From: CAYRHJ01 sp964424105
GTDB lineage: Bacteria; Planctomycetota; Phycisphaerae; UBA1845
DNA length: 64,000 nucleotides
Direction: 5' to 3'
Assembly (NCBI GenBank): GCA_964424105.1
Contig: CAYRHJ010000016.1
Coordinates: 1-64,000, forward strand
The notes under the pieces were generated by a model that ran no database searches, had not been told where the DNA came from, and was given only the letters and a program-made list of their open reading frames with translations. Below, piece by piece: positions 8,896-17,382 of this stretch (position 1 is the stretch's first letter; every line of letters begins with the position of its first letter). Position numbers and translations under genes: made by a program.

Positions 8896-10130
8896 GATTC
8901 GGACCCGTTCAATTCGACGATCCGCGCCACCGCGTCGACGTCCGGTGCGACTTCGTTTGCGTTTCCGACGGCCAATCTCGCCCCGGCGGGGTCCTTCAGA
9001 CCGTTTCCGGTTATCAGGGCCACCACGGAAGCGTTTTCGTCGATTCGATGTTCCTGTCGTGCCCGCGCGATTCCCGCGACCGCGGTCGCAGCCGCCGGCT
9101 CGGCAAACACGCCGGCCAGCCGTCCGGTCAGGCATACGGCGTTCATGATCTCCGCGTCGCTGACCTTGATGAACAGCCCTTGGCTGTCACGGACGGCGCG
9201 AACGGCTTTTCGCCAATTTCGCGGGACGGCTACGTCGATGCTGTCCGCATAGGTGGAACCCGTCCCCGATCGATCGAGTCGGCCCGTGTGGAACGCGTCG
9301 GCGATGGGGGCTACGTCCGCCGCCTGCACGCCCATCATACGGGTCTGCCAATCGATGATGCCCAGCGTGCGCATTTCCGCCAACCCCTTCCAAACACCGG
9401 CCAGCGAGCACCCGTCTCCCACGCTGCAAACGACCCAGTCCGGCGGGTCGTCCGCGCATTGCTCCGCCACCTCCAACCCACCGGTCTTTTTGCCTTCCAC
9501 CAGGTAGGGATTCACGGCTGCGTTCCGATTGTACCAACCGTAGCGCTGACAGACTTGTGTGCACAAATCGTAGGCTTGGGCGTAGCTGCCCTGCACCTTG
9601 AAGACGCGAGCACCGTAGGCCAGCAGTTGGACGAGCTTGCCTTCCGGTACGGAGCGGCCGACGAAGATGTTGGCGTGCAGACCTGTGGCGGCTGCGGCAT
9701 GCGCCAAACTGCTGGCGGCGTTGCCCGTCGATGCACAGGCCACCTCCCATTGGCCTTGCTCGATCGCACGGGCGACGCCGACGGAGCTGGCTCGATCCTT
9801 GAATGACCCGGAAGCGCTGCGTCCCTCGTCTTTCAATCGCAAACGTCTGATTCCCAAGGCATCGGCCAATCTGGGCGCTTCCAACATGGGTGTCCAACCG
9901 ATCTCGGTTAGCCCATCGGGCACTCGACGAACGGGCAGCAATTCGAGATATCGCCAATGGGATGCAGGCCTCGACCGTAGCGACTCCCGCGTCAACGCCT
10001 TTGCGATGCCGTTCAAATTGAATTGGACGTCGAGGATGCCTTCATCCGGCCCGCAATCGGCGCACGTGTTGACCTCGCCATCGGCGTAGGATTTCCCGCA
10101 GTTCACACAAATGAGTTTCGTCACGAACAC
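8892..10130 (-). CDS. Threonine-synthase-like PLP enzyme with N-terminal zinc ribbon
   Basis: 412-residue fold-type II PLP enzyme. Four cysteines in CxxC pairs (residues 8/11 and 23/26) form a zinc ribbon. The PLP lysine is K111 in SGSFKDRA; STGNAASS and a C-terminal GNGLKDP follow the ThrC plan. GTG at 10130 is chosen because GAAGGGA lies 7 bases ahead of it; an ATG at 10160 has no ribosome-binding site. It overlaps ssnA by 4 bp, so it should be cotranscribed with it. No threonine-biosynthesis partners (hom, thrB) are nearby. The context of SsnA, YgeW and YgeY suggests a role in amino-acid or ureido-compound catabolism rather than housekeeping ThrC, but that is inference. Confidence 0.85.
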   Translation of the reverse strand: MFVTKLICVNCGKSYADGEVNTCADCGPDEGILDVQFNLNGIAKALTRESLRSRPASHWRYLELLPVRRVPDGLTEIGWTPMLEAPRLADALGIRRLRLKDEGRSASGSFKDRASSVGVARAIEQGQWEVACASTGNAASSLAHAAAATGLHANIFVGRSVPEGKLVQLLAYGARVFKVQGSYAQAYDLCTQVCQRYGWYNRNAAVNPYLVEGKKTGGLEVAEQCADDPPDWVVCSVGDGCSLAGVWKGLAEMRTLGIIDWQTRMMGVQAADVAPIADAFHTGRLDRSGTGSTYADSIDVAVPRNWRKAVRAVRDSQGLFIKVSDAEIMNAVCLTGRLAGVFAEPAAATAVAGIARARQEHRIDENASVVALITGNGLKDPAGARLAVGNANEVAPDVDAVARIVELNGSES

Positions 10131-10394
10131 CGTGAATTCCCTTCGAAGATCGCCTTGCATGAAACGATAGCCGCGAAGTCACTCGATCACAAAGAGCGCC
10201 CGGCGAGGCAACGACGAGTGGCGATACAACTCATGTTGACATTCCGCCCGATCTTTGCAATATCCTGGATCGTGTGGCGGAAGTATCGGCGGTTTGGCAG
10301 GAGCATCGCCCTGCCGTGTCGAACCGAATATTCGTTGGTCGCGAAGCCGGGGTCACCGGTCGAAACCGAGATTGTGGCCACGGAGCGTAGGTCT
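10131..10394. promoter_or_regulatory. Divergent intergenic region of the ygeW/ssnA module
   Basis: 264 bp between two divergently transcribed PLP-enzyme genes; it must hold promoters for both arms. No clear -35/-10 pair or operator palindrome is recognised by eye. The open frame extending upstream of the + strand gene across this region lacks family homology. Confidence 0.4.
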
Positions 10395-11858
10395 ATGCCC
10401 AAGTCAAATCATGGGGATGAACGATCGTTGGCTGATGCGATTGATCGCTGCCGGGAGCGAAACGTGATTATCCCCACGTTCGCCCAGATGAAGGACCCGT
10501 CACGAATTCCGGCTGGTATCGTCAAGCGGCTGCGGTTGGTGGCCATGAACGACGTCGATCCGGTCAATCTGTTTCGTATTTCGTGGAAAAACGAGGCGGT
10601 CGACAAGGGTGGTGGATTCAATCTCGGCAACTGGCTGGAGTTTCCGTCGGCGCTGACCGGCGTCTCCGCGCGCATCGTGGGGTTGGTCGGCAGGCATTTT
10701 CCGACGGGTGCCCACAAGGTGGGGGCTGCTTTTGGTTGCCTGGTCCCCCGACTCGTGTCCGGCGAATTCAACCCCGCCCGACAAAAGGCCGTTTGGCCCA
10801 GCACGGGCAATTTTTGCCGGGGCGGGGCGTTCGACTGCGCCTTGCTGGGCTGCGCCGCCGTCGCCATCCTACCCGAGCAGATGTCGCAAGAACGGTTCGA
10901 TTGGCTGGAATCGATCGGGGCTGAAGTCATTCGGACGAAAGGCTGCGAATCGAACGTCAAGGAGATTTACGACGCCTGTTGGGACATCCGCCGCACGCGT
11001 CCGGACTGCGTCATATTCAATCAGTTCGAGGAATTCGGCAACGCCGTCTGGCATTATCACGTCACCGGTTCGATCGTCGAGGAGGTTTTCCACCAGGTCG
11101 CCGGTCCAGGGGATCGGTTGGCTGCATTTGTGTCAGCCACCGGAAGCGCCGGGACGATTTCAGCCGGCGATTATCTTCGCACGGCCTTTGCATCGCTCCG
11201 CGTGGTGGCAGTCGAGGCCCTGCAATGCCCGACGTTGCTGCGTTGCGGGTTCGGTGGTCATCGTATCGAGGGCATCGGCGACAAGCACGTCCCCTGGATT
11301 CACAACGTGCGAAACACGGACGTGGTCTGCGCCGTGGATGACGAACAATGTCTGGCTGTCATGCGTCTGTTTAATGAGCAGGCGGGTCGACGATTTCTGG
11401 AATCCCACGGCACGGCTCGCGCCGCGGTCGATTCGCTGGATTGCCTGGGCATCAGCAGCATCTGCAACTTGATCGCCGCGATCAAGACGGCACGGCATTT
11501 CGAAATGGATGGTCGGGATGTTCTGTTCGTCCCGCTGACCGACAGCATGTCGCTGTACGATTCCCGCATGAACGAGCAACGGCGGGAAAAGGGGGCCTAC
11601 ACCGACGCGACCGCGGCCCACGACTTCGCCCGACACATGGAATCGATCACCACCGACCACATGCGCGAGCTGCGATATGACGAGCGCAAGGCCCTGCATA
11701 ATCTCAAGTATTTCACCTGGGTCGAACAACAGCAGCGCGAGGTTCGTGACCTGGATCGAATCTGGGATCCGGATTTCTGGTCGCAGACGTTTCAAATGGT
11801 CGAGCCGTGGGATCAATTGATCGTGGACTTCAATCGACGCGTGGGCGTCAGCGTCTGA
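10395..11858 (+). CDS. Fold-type II PLP-dependent enzyme, uncharacterised (YgeW-cluster type)
   Basis: 487 residues. PLP features are visible: the Schiff-base lysine K108 in PTGAHKVGAAFG, the substrate loop PSTGNFCRGG at about 139-148, and a glycine-rich phosphate loop SATGSAGTISAG at about 250. The architecture is that of the cysteine synthase/tryptophan synthase beta/ammonia-lyase family, but it is longer (about 110 extra C-terminal residues) and not closely similar to E. coli YgeX (diaminopropionate ammonia-lyase, 398 residues). It lies 34 bp upstream of ygeW on the same strand. It may fill the YgeX role of deaminating a diamino acid; this is inference. ATG 10395 follows GGAGCGTAGG; the long upstream extension was rejected. 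Confidence 0.82.
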   Translation: MPKSNHGDERSLADAIDRCRERNVIIPTFAQMKDPSRIPAGIVKRLRLVAMNDVDPVNLFRISWKNEAVDKGGGFNLGNWLEFPSALTGVSARIVGLVGRHFPTGAHKVGAAFGCLVPRLVSGEFNPARQKAVWPSTGNFCRGGAFDCALLGCAAVAILPEQMSQERFDWLESIGAEVIRTKGCESNVKEIYDACWDIRRTRPDCVIFNQFEEFGNAVWHYHVTGSIVEEVFHQVAGPGDRLAAFVSATGSAGTISAGDYLRTAFASLRVVAVEALQCPTLLRCGFGGHRIEGIGDKHVPWIHNVRNTDVVCAVDDEQCLAVMRLFNEQAGRRFLESHGTARAAVDSLDCLGISSICNLIAAIKTARHFEMDGRDVLFVPLTDSMSLYDSRMNEQRREKGAYTDATAAHDFARHMESITTDHMRELRYDERKALHNLKYFTWVEQQQREVRDLDRIWDPDFWSQTFQMVEPWDQLIVDFNRRVGVSV

Positions 11859-11892
11859 TTCGTGGGCGCCGAGTTTCCTGTGGGAGCTGGGT

Positions 11893-13077
11893 ATGAAATC
11901 GCTACTTGAACGGTTAAGCCGACTTGATTTTCAATTTCACGAGACTGATTTTCTGCTGACCTGGCAACGATCAGCCTCCGAACTGGAAGCCGTTCTGCTG
12001 ACGGCGGAAGTGCTCGAAAACCTGTATGTCAAGAACGTGTCCACCCGACTGTTCCACACGGGGCTGGCTGTTTCAAACTTTCGCGATCAATCCACGCGAA
12101 CCCGTTTTTCTTTCGCCAGTGCAGCCAATCTGGTCGGGCTGGCGGTTCAGGACCTGGATGAAGGCAAATCGCAGATCGCACACGGCGAGACCGTACGTGA
12201 AACAGCCAACATGATTTCCTTCCTCACCGAGATCATCGGCATCCGCGACGACATTTTCCTGGGTCACGGGCACCGGTACATGGCTGAAGTGGCCGACGCC
12301 GTGGCGGAAGGTCATCGCCAGGGAGTGCTCGCGCAACGTCCCTCGGTGATCAATCTGCAATGCGACCTGGACCACCCCACGCAGTCGATGGCCGACCTGC
12401 TTCACCTGAAAACGCATTTCGGCTCCCTGGAAGCGCTGCGCGGCAAGAAGGTGGCCATGACCTGGGCCTATTCCCCGTCCTACGGAAAACCGCTGTCCGT
12501 TCCGCAGGCCATCATCGCCTTGCTGACCCGTTTCGGAATGCACGTCGCCTTGGCCCACCCGGAAGGATACGACCTTGTTCCCGAAACGCTGGCTTGTGCG
12601 AAAAAGTTCGCGGATCAATCCGGGGGATCGTTTCACCCGCTGACGAGCATGGAAGAAGCCTTTCAGGACGCCGACGTGGTGTATCCCAAGAGCTGGGCGC
12701 CGATGCAGGTGATGAAACGTCGTACGGAATTGTTGCAAAATCACGACCAAGCGGGATTGGCCGATTTGGAAAAGCAGTGTTTGGCGAATAACAAGAAGTT
12801 CGACGGCTGGGAATGCAATGAAAGCAAGATGGCTCGCACACACCAGGGAAAAGCGCTGTACATGCACTGCCTGCCCGCGGACATTTCAGGAGTCAGTTGC
12901 CAAAAAGGCGAGGTCGCCGCGGACGTCTTCGAGCGCTATCGATTGCAGACCTATCGCGAGGCGGGACACAAGCCGTTTATCATCGCAGCCATGATTCTGC
13001 TGACCCGGTTTGCCGATCCGCTGGCGGCCCTTCAACATCTGATCGACGACGGCGCACGACGGGCGCTCTCCCGTTAG
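11893..13077 (+). CDS. ygeW: YgeW-type knotted carbamoyltransferase
   Basis: 394 residues, collinear with E. coli YgeW almost throughout. The carbamoyl-phosphate motif STRTR is at residues 67-71. The family-specific blocks DLDEGKSQIAHGETVRETAN, DHPTQSMADL, MTWAYSPSYGKPLSVPQ and HCLPADISGVSC are all present; the last replaces the OTCase HCLP region and marks YgeW. The enzyme is thought to transfer or release a carbamoyl group from a ureido intermediate during anaerobic purine/urate catabolism. Start ATG 11893 has GGGAG about 8 bases ahead. Operon with the PLP gene 34 bp upstream. ygeX, hyuA, ygfK, xdhD and arcC are not seen in the window. Confidence 0.93.
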   Translation: MKSLLERLSRLDFQFHETDFLLTWQRSASELEAVLLTAEVLENLYVKNVSTRLFHTGLAVSNFRDQSTRTRFSFASAANLVGLAVQDLDEGKSQIAHGETVRETANMISFLTEIIGIRDDIFLGHGHRYMAEVADAVAEGHRQGVLAQRPSVINLQCDLDHPTQSMADLLHLKTHFGSLEALRGKKVAMTWAYSPSYGKPLSVPQAIIALLTRFGMHVALAHPEGYDLVPETLACAKKFADQSGGSFHPLTSMEEAFQDADVVYPKSWAPMQVMKRRTELLQNHDQAGLADLEKQCLANNKKFDGWECNESKMARTHQGKALYMHCLPADISGVSCQKGEVAADVFERYRLQTYREAGHKPFIIAAMILLTRFADPLAALQHLIDDGARRALSR

Positions 13078-13299
13078 TTCTACAACAACATGGTTATGCA
13101 TCGCAGCGCCACCCGCTGAGCCAGTGCAGTCTCCCACGCTGTTTGCATCTTGTCCGAGCCGCGACCCTGGACGCGACCAAGGCGGGAGCGTCCAGTATGG
13201 CCAACGGACGACACAGTCCATGGCATTCGAACCGCGCCACGACCTCCAAAAGACATCTGATCAGGGATCGGACCGCTTGGTGCACGAAATCGCGCTCCT

Positions 13300-14523
13300 T
13301 CACGCTCGCGGGGGCGTGGCGTAGGCCTGTTCGTAAATGGTCGGAAAGCTTGCGTAGAAAGCACAGCATTTGATCAGGTGTTCGATGGGAACCGAATCCC
13401 GCACCGTATGGGCGACCTCCTCCGACGCGGGACCGAAGCCCACGGTGGGAATCCCGAACATCCCGGCGATGGATACGCCGTTGGTGCTGAAGGTCCATCG
13501 ACTCGGTTTTTGCCGCTGGCCGAATAACTGTCGATACGTCTCCACGGCTGCGGCTACGGGCGGTGCGTCTTCCGCTTCACACCAGGTCGGAAAATAGCTC
13601 TCCGTCTCGTACACCAGCCCGGTGTAGGTCGGTTTCTTGTAACGAAGGACCTGAACTTTCGCCGTCACGCCGGCTCGCTTGACCGCGTCGCGAACTTCTT
13701 GCAGCGCCTTGGCCTTGGTCTCGCCGGTGGTCAATCGTCGATCGACGTGGATGAACGCGCCGTTGGGAACCGCGCACACGCTGGGCGTTTCACAATCCAT
13801 GTACGTGACCGTCACCGTCCCATTTCCCAGAAAGCGGTCCTTCTTCAATCGACCGTTCAGCTTCTCGATTTCCCGGATCACGCCGGCCATCTTGTAGATG
13901 GCGTTGTCGCCTTTGTGCGGCATGGAGCCGTGGCATGACCTTCCTTTCACCCAAACCCCGATCTCCATTCGGCCACGCTGACCCCGTAGAACTCGGCAGT
14001 TCGTTGAATCGGTCACGATGACGCATTCCGGTCGAATCTTGCCTTCCCGAACGATGTACTGCCAACACAGACCGTCGCAATCTTCTTCCGAGACCGTGAA
14101 TGTAAACAGCACACGGCATGACGAGCTGCCAAGCTTCAATTCCTTCATGATCTTCGCGGCGTAGATCATCGCGGGAACGGCGCCTTCCTGATCACCCGCC
14201 CCTCGACCATACACGATTCCGTTGACGACTTTTCCCGTGTACGGATCGTGGGACCACTCCTTACGATTACCGATGCCCACCGTGTCGACGTGGGCGTCGA
14301 TGGCGATCAGCCTGGGGCCGGAACCAACCAAGCCGAAAAGATTCCCCATCTTGTCCTTCCAGATTCGATCAAACGCGCCGACCCGCCTCATTTCCTTTTC
14401 GACGCGCTGCAAGACGGGACCTTCCTGGCCACTCTCCGAAGGAATAGCCACCAGTTCCCGCAGCAACGAGACCATGGGTTTCTGATAACTCTTGGCACGT
14501 GACAGGATGGCCGTTGTGTCCAT
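13300..14523 (-). CDS. ygeY: YgeY-type M20 family hydrolase
   Basis: 407 residues (E. coli YgeY is 403). A zinc peptidase/deacylase of the M20 family: AIDAHVDTVG (metal His and Asp), GRGAGDQEGA (bridging Asp) and SEEDCDG (catalytic Glu pair) are in order, followed by a dimerisation domain (about 180-290) and a C-terminal metal His in EEVAHTVRDS. This subfamily is catalogued as the selenium-metabolism-linked YgeY hydrolases because of its genomic association. It is convergent with ygeW, 222 bp away, closing the module. ATG 14523 is preferred over 14571, as family homology starts there. Confidence 0.9.
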   Translation of the reverse strand: MDTTAILSRAKSYQKPMVSLLRELVAIPSESGQEGPVLQRVEKEMRRVGAFDRIWKDKMGNLFGLVGSGPRLIAIDAHVDTVGIGNRKEWSHDPYTGKVVNGIVYGRGAGDQEGAVPAMIYAAKIMKELKLGSSSCRVLFTFTVSEEDCDGLCWQYIVREGKIRPECVIVTDSTNCRVLRGQRGRMEIGVWVKGRSCHGSMPHKGDNAIYKMAGVIREIEKLNGRLKKDRFLGNGTVTVTYMDCETPSVCAVPNGAFIHVDRRLTTGETKAKALQEVRDAVKRAGVTAKVQVLRYKKPTYTGLVYETESYFPTWCEAEDAPPVAAAVETYRQLFGQRQKPSRWTFSTNGVSIAGMFGIPTVGFGPASEEVAHTVRDSVPIEHLIKCCAFYASFPTIYEQAYATPPRA

Positions 14524-14646
14524 TATGATTCTTTCATTTCCGTCGGTATGGAGTTGGGGGGCATTCGACAATTGTTCGACAACCCGGCTGGTGCGGAATA
14601 CGTCATGGGCGGCGGTGGAACGATCCTGTGGTCGGGGTCGATTCTT

Positions 14647-14874
14647 TCATCGCTTGCGGTAGGTGATTCTGCCGCGCTCGAGGTCATAAGGCGAAATCTC
14701 CAGCGTGACCTCGTCGCCGGGCAGGATGCGGATGTAGTACTTTCGCATTTTGCCCGCGATGGTACAAAGCACGTCGTGCTTCTCCTCACCCAATTTCGCC
14801 GAGACCAGGAACATGGCGTTGGGCAACGCTTTGGTCACGACACCTTCGACTTCGATGTTTTGAGCCTTAGCCAA
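14647..14874 (-). CDS. infA: Translation initiation factor IF-1
   Basis: 75 residues with the S1/OB fold: KAQNIEVEGVV at the start, ALPNAMFLV, the central GKMRKYYIRILPGDEV and C-terminal DLERGRITYRKR. The usual length is 72. It binds the A site of the 30S subunit during initiation. The start codon is TTG: a stop lies three codons upstream in frame and no ATG or GTG fits. The ribosome-binding site is weak (GAGATTGA upstream). It is not next to ribosomal-protein or map genes here; downstream is ygeY on the same strand. Confidence 0.95.
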   Translation of the reverse strand: MAKAQNIEVEGVVTKALPNAMFLVSAKLGEEKHDVLCTIAGKMRKYYIRILPGDEVTLEISPYDLERGRITYRKR

Positions 14875-15040
14875 GTCCGGTCAATCTCAAATTCGCGAAA
14901 CCAAAATGCCCGCCGCACACAACCAGGATCCGCCCTCCGGCATGATCCATGCGAACGGGTCGAAGCGGAGATGGTATCGCCGCAGGGTGGCAAGTCAAAT
15001 CCGCGATTTCCAAGGTGTCGTCCAAGCTGAGGGTACAGGC

Positions 15041-15150
15041 CCCCGCGCGGAAGCGGCGGGTCAGAACCGCGTGCGTGAGCACGCGGCCGAGTGTGGCACA
15101 ATACCCCGCACGGAAGCGACCGGTCAGAACCGCGTGCGTAAGCACGCGGA
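15041..15150. repeat. 62-bp-spaced direct repeat, each with a CCGCGTGC-GTGA-GCACGCGG hairpin
   Basis: Two copies of GGAAGCGRCSGGTCAGAACCGCGTGCGTRAGCACGCGG start at about 15048 and 15110. Each contains a perfect 8-bp inverted repeat (15066-15085 and 15128-15147) with a 4-base loop, GTGA in the first and GTAA in the second. The rest of 14875-15367 holds no supported gene. Confidence 0.75.
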
Positions 15151-15330
15151 CACATGGAAGACGGCTTGATTCGCTCGCGAATGCCGGAATCCGGTCTGCC
15201 CTGCAACGAAGCCCTGCGGCATGCCGCCCATGCCATCCGCCCGATGCTCACACATCGGGTTCTGACGGCCGCCCGCCCCGGCCAGCGCCCCACGTCCCCG
15301 ACGCGGATGGCTGAAGACCGATGAATACGT

Positions 15331-15357
15331 TACAATACTTTCAATAGTTTTTGAAAG
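15331..15357 (+). promoter_or_regulatory. Candidate -10 box and operator palindrome of the GbsR/MarR gene
   Basis: TACAAT at 15331-15336 resembles a -10 element. It is followed by the perfect inverted repeat CTTTCAA-6 bp-TTGAAAG (15338-15357), which would cover the transcription start and ends 10 bp before the ATG at 15368. The AAAGG of the right arm doubles as the probable ribosome-binding site. Binding by the adjacent MarR-type protein is inferred. Confidence 0.5.
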
Positions 15358-15367
15358 GTACGACGCG

Positions 15368-15910
15368 ATGTCCACATCGGAATACATTCAGGCCCGGGCC
15401 TTGTTCGTCCGCCGGTGGGGCGAGATGGCTGCGAGTTGGGGCATCAGTCGAACGATGGCTGAGATCCACGCGACCCTTTTCATTTCCAGCGAATCCCTTT
15501 GCACGGACGACCTGATGGAATCGTTACAAGTATCACGCGGCAATGTGAGCATGAACCTGCGCCAGCTCGTAAACTGGGGTTTGATACACCGAGCGCACCG
15601 CAAAGGGGATCGCAAGGAGTATTTCCTGGCGGAAAGCGACATCTGGAGCATGTTTGAAATTATCACGCGTGAGCGCCGCCGTCGCGAGGTTGAACCCATC
15701 GTCGAAGCCCTCGTCAAATGCCGGGAAATGATTCAGGGCGATACCGACGATGCCGACGCCCAAACCAAGGCGGAACGGCGCGAATTCGACCGTCGCCTGA
15801 AGGACATGCAACAGTTCTTCACCACCATGAACTCGGTTTTCAACGTTGTCGTCCGGGCGGGCAAGACCCGCGTGGGAAAGCTGCTTAAATCGCTCGCGAA
15901 AGTGAATTGA
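15368..15910 (+). CDS. GbsR/MarR-family transcriptional regulator
   Basis: 180 residues. A winged helix-turn-helix at about residues 25-90 includes SLCTDDLMESLQVSRGNVSMNLRQL as recognition region (wing around HRKGDRKEYF), followed by a long C-terminal helix rich in charged residues typical of GbsR/OpcR proteins. Such proteins often sense osmolytes or envelope state and repress from palindromes. A palindrome overlaps its own promoter, suggesting autoregulation. The next gene downstream is the Tat-type aminotransferase 127 bp away; whether it is the target is unknown. Confidence 0.82.
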   Translation: MSTSEYIQARALFVRRWGEMAASWGISRTMAEIHATLFISSESLCTDDLMESLQVSRGNVSMNLRQLVNWGLIHRAHRKGDRKEYFLAESDIWSMFEIITRERRRREVEPIVEALVKCREMIQGDTDDADAQTKAERREFDRRLKDMQQFFTTMNSVFNVVVRAGKTRVGKLLKSLAKVN

Positions 15911-16037
15911 ACCAGATGCGCACCGTTGCGTTGCCATGGCGGTTTGCTATCGTGATGCGCGCGCGGAGAATTGAAATGACCGAACGGGCCTGGAACCACG
16001 TTTCCTTCATTTCGTAGGACCTTGATAGGAGGCGATG

Positions 16038-17333
16038 ATGCTCCATTCGCGGCGCGGGTTTATGGTCACGTCTGCCGGGGCGGGGTTGGCCTGGGCGATG
16101 TTACGGACGGATGGACTACAACGGGTGTTGGCTGCGGGTCAGGATGCACGGGGTGTTCCGTCCGCACAATTGGCCGGCGAGGAGGATTTCTGGGTCCACG
16201 TTCAACATGCCTTCGCCGTCAACCGCAGCGTCATCAATCTGAATAACGGCGGTGTGAATCCCGCGCCGCGTTTCGTTCTCGACGCCATGCGCCGTCACTA
16301 TGAACACGCCAATCAAACCCCATCCCGTATTCTATGGCAGGTGCAAGACCCGCAGGTGGAAACCGTCCGTACCCGGCTAGCTGGTCATTTCGGCTGCGAC
16401 AGGGAGGAGATGGCCATCACCCGCAACGCCAGCGAGTCCATGGAAATCTGCATTCTCGGTCTCGATCTACAGCCGGGCGACGAAATCCTGACCACGGATC
16501 AGGATTATCCGCGCATGCTCAACACCATCAAACAACGCGTGGCCCGCGAAGGCATCGTCCTGAAGACGTTTCCCTATCCCACACCGCCTCCGACTTGGGA
16601 TTACCTGGCTGATCAGTTCGAACGAAACATCACACCGCGGACCAAGGCCATCCTGGTCTGCCACATGACCACATTCACCGGCCAGATTTTTCCGGTTCAA
16701 CGGATTTGTACGCTGGCCCGTGAAAGGGGTATCAAGTCCATCGTCGATGGCGCGCACGCCTTCGGACACTTCGTTTTCCAGGGGGGATCCATTGGATGCG
16801 ATTTCTACGGCACCAGTTTGCACAAGTGGACCACAGCCCCGCACGGCACGGGGTTTTTGTACGTTCGCCGGGAGAACATCGCGGGACACTGGCCCATGAT
16901 GGCCGGCCCCGATCCGAAGAAGGACGACATTCGCAAATTTGAGGAAATCGGAACCCATTCCAATGCCGCCCGACTGGCCATATCGGAAGCGCTGACCTTT
17001 TACGAGGGCCTGGGCCCCGAACGAAAAGAAGCTCGCCTGCGATATTTACGAAATCGATTCGCTGAACGATTGGCCCGGCATGATCGTGTGACCCTGCGCA
17101 CGCCGCTGGATCCACGTCAATCCTGTGCGATGGGCACGTTGACCGTCGATGGCATCGAACCGGGCGATCTGGTCGCCCACCTTTGGAACAGGCACAAGAT
17201 CGTCGTGACGGGAATCGATCACGAGAACGTCAAGGGCATTCGCGTCAGCCCCAATGTCTACACCATGCCTCGGGAAATCGACATGTTTTGCGACGCCATC
17301 GAGTCAGCCCTGGCCAACGGCATCGAGACTTGA
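16038..17333 (+). CDS. Class V aminotransferase / isopenicillin-N-epimerase-like protein with Tat signal
   Basis: 431 residues. The N-terminus SRRGFMVTSAGAGLAWA is a twin-arginine signal (R5, R6). The rest is a fold-type I PLP enzyme of the class V/NifS branch: NNGGVNPAP, TRNASESMEI, VDGAHAFGH and the PLP lysine K263 in GTSLHKWTTAP. Homologues are annotated as isopenicillin N epimerase-like or cysteine desulfurase-like; the substrate is unknown. ATG 16038 is preferred because AGGAGG at 16027-16032 gives 5-bp spacing; the ATG at 16035 would be only 2 bp away. PLP enzymes exported by Tat would need cofactor loading before export, which is consistent with folded export. Confidence 0.85.
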   Translation: MLHSRRGFMVTSAGAGLAWAMLRTDGLQRVLAAGQDARGVPSAQLAGEEDFWVHVQHAFAVNRSVINLNNGGVNPAPRFVLDAMRRHYEHANQTPSRILWQVQDPQVETVRTRLAGHFGCDREEMAITRNASESMEICILGLDLQPGDEILTTDQDYPRMLNTIKQRVAREGIVLKTFPYPTPPPTWDYLADQFERNITPRTKAILVCHMTTFTGQIFPVQRICTLARERGIKSIVDGAHAFGHFVFQGGSIGCDFYGTSLHKWTTAPHGTGFLYVRRENIAGHWPMMAGPDPKKDDIRKFEEIGTHSNAARLAISEALTFYEGLGPERKEARLRYLRNRFAERLARHDRVTLRTPLDPRQSCAMGTLTVDGIEPGDLVAHLWNRHKIVVTGIDHENVKGIRVSPNVYTMPREIDMFCDAIESALANGIET

Positions 17334-17382
17334 AAAACCGGTGAATCTCGCCCGACGTCTGGTTCTGGTGCTCGCTTGAAAG

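Noticed and set aside
8896..9135. N-terminal extension of ssnA by 80 codons
   Set aside because: Strongly basic, overlaps the upstream gene and precedes the family start at MSAIVL, which has the ATGA overlap.
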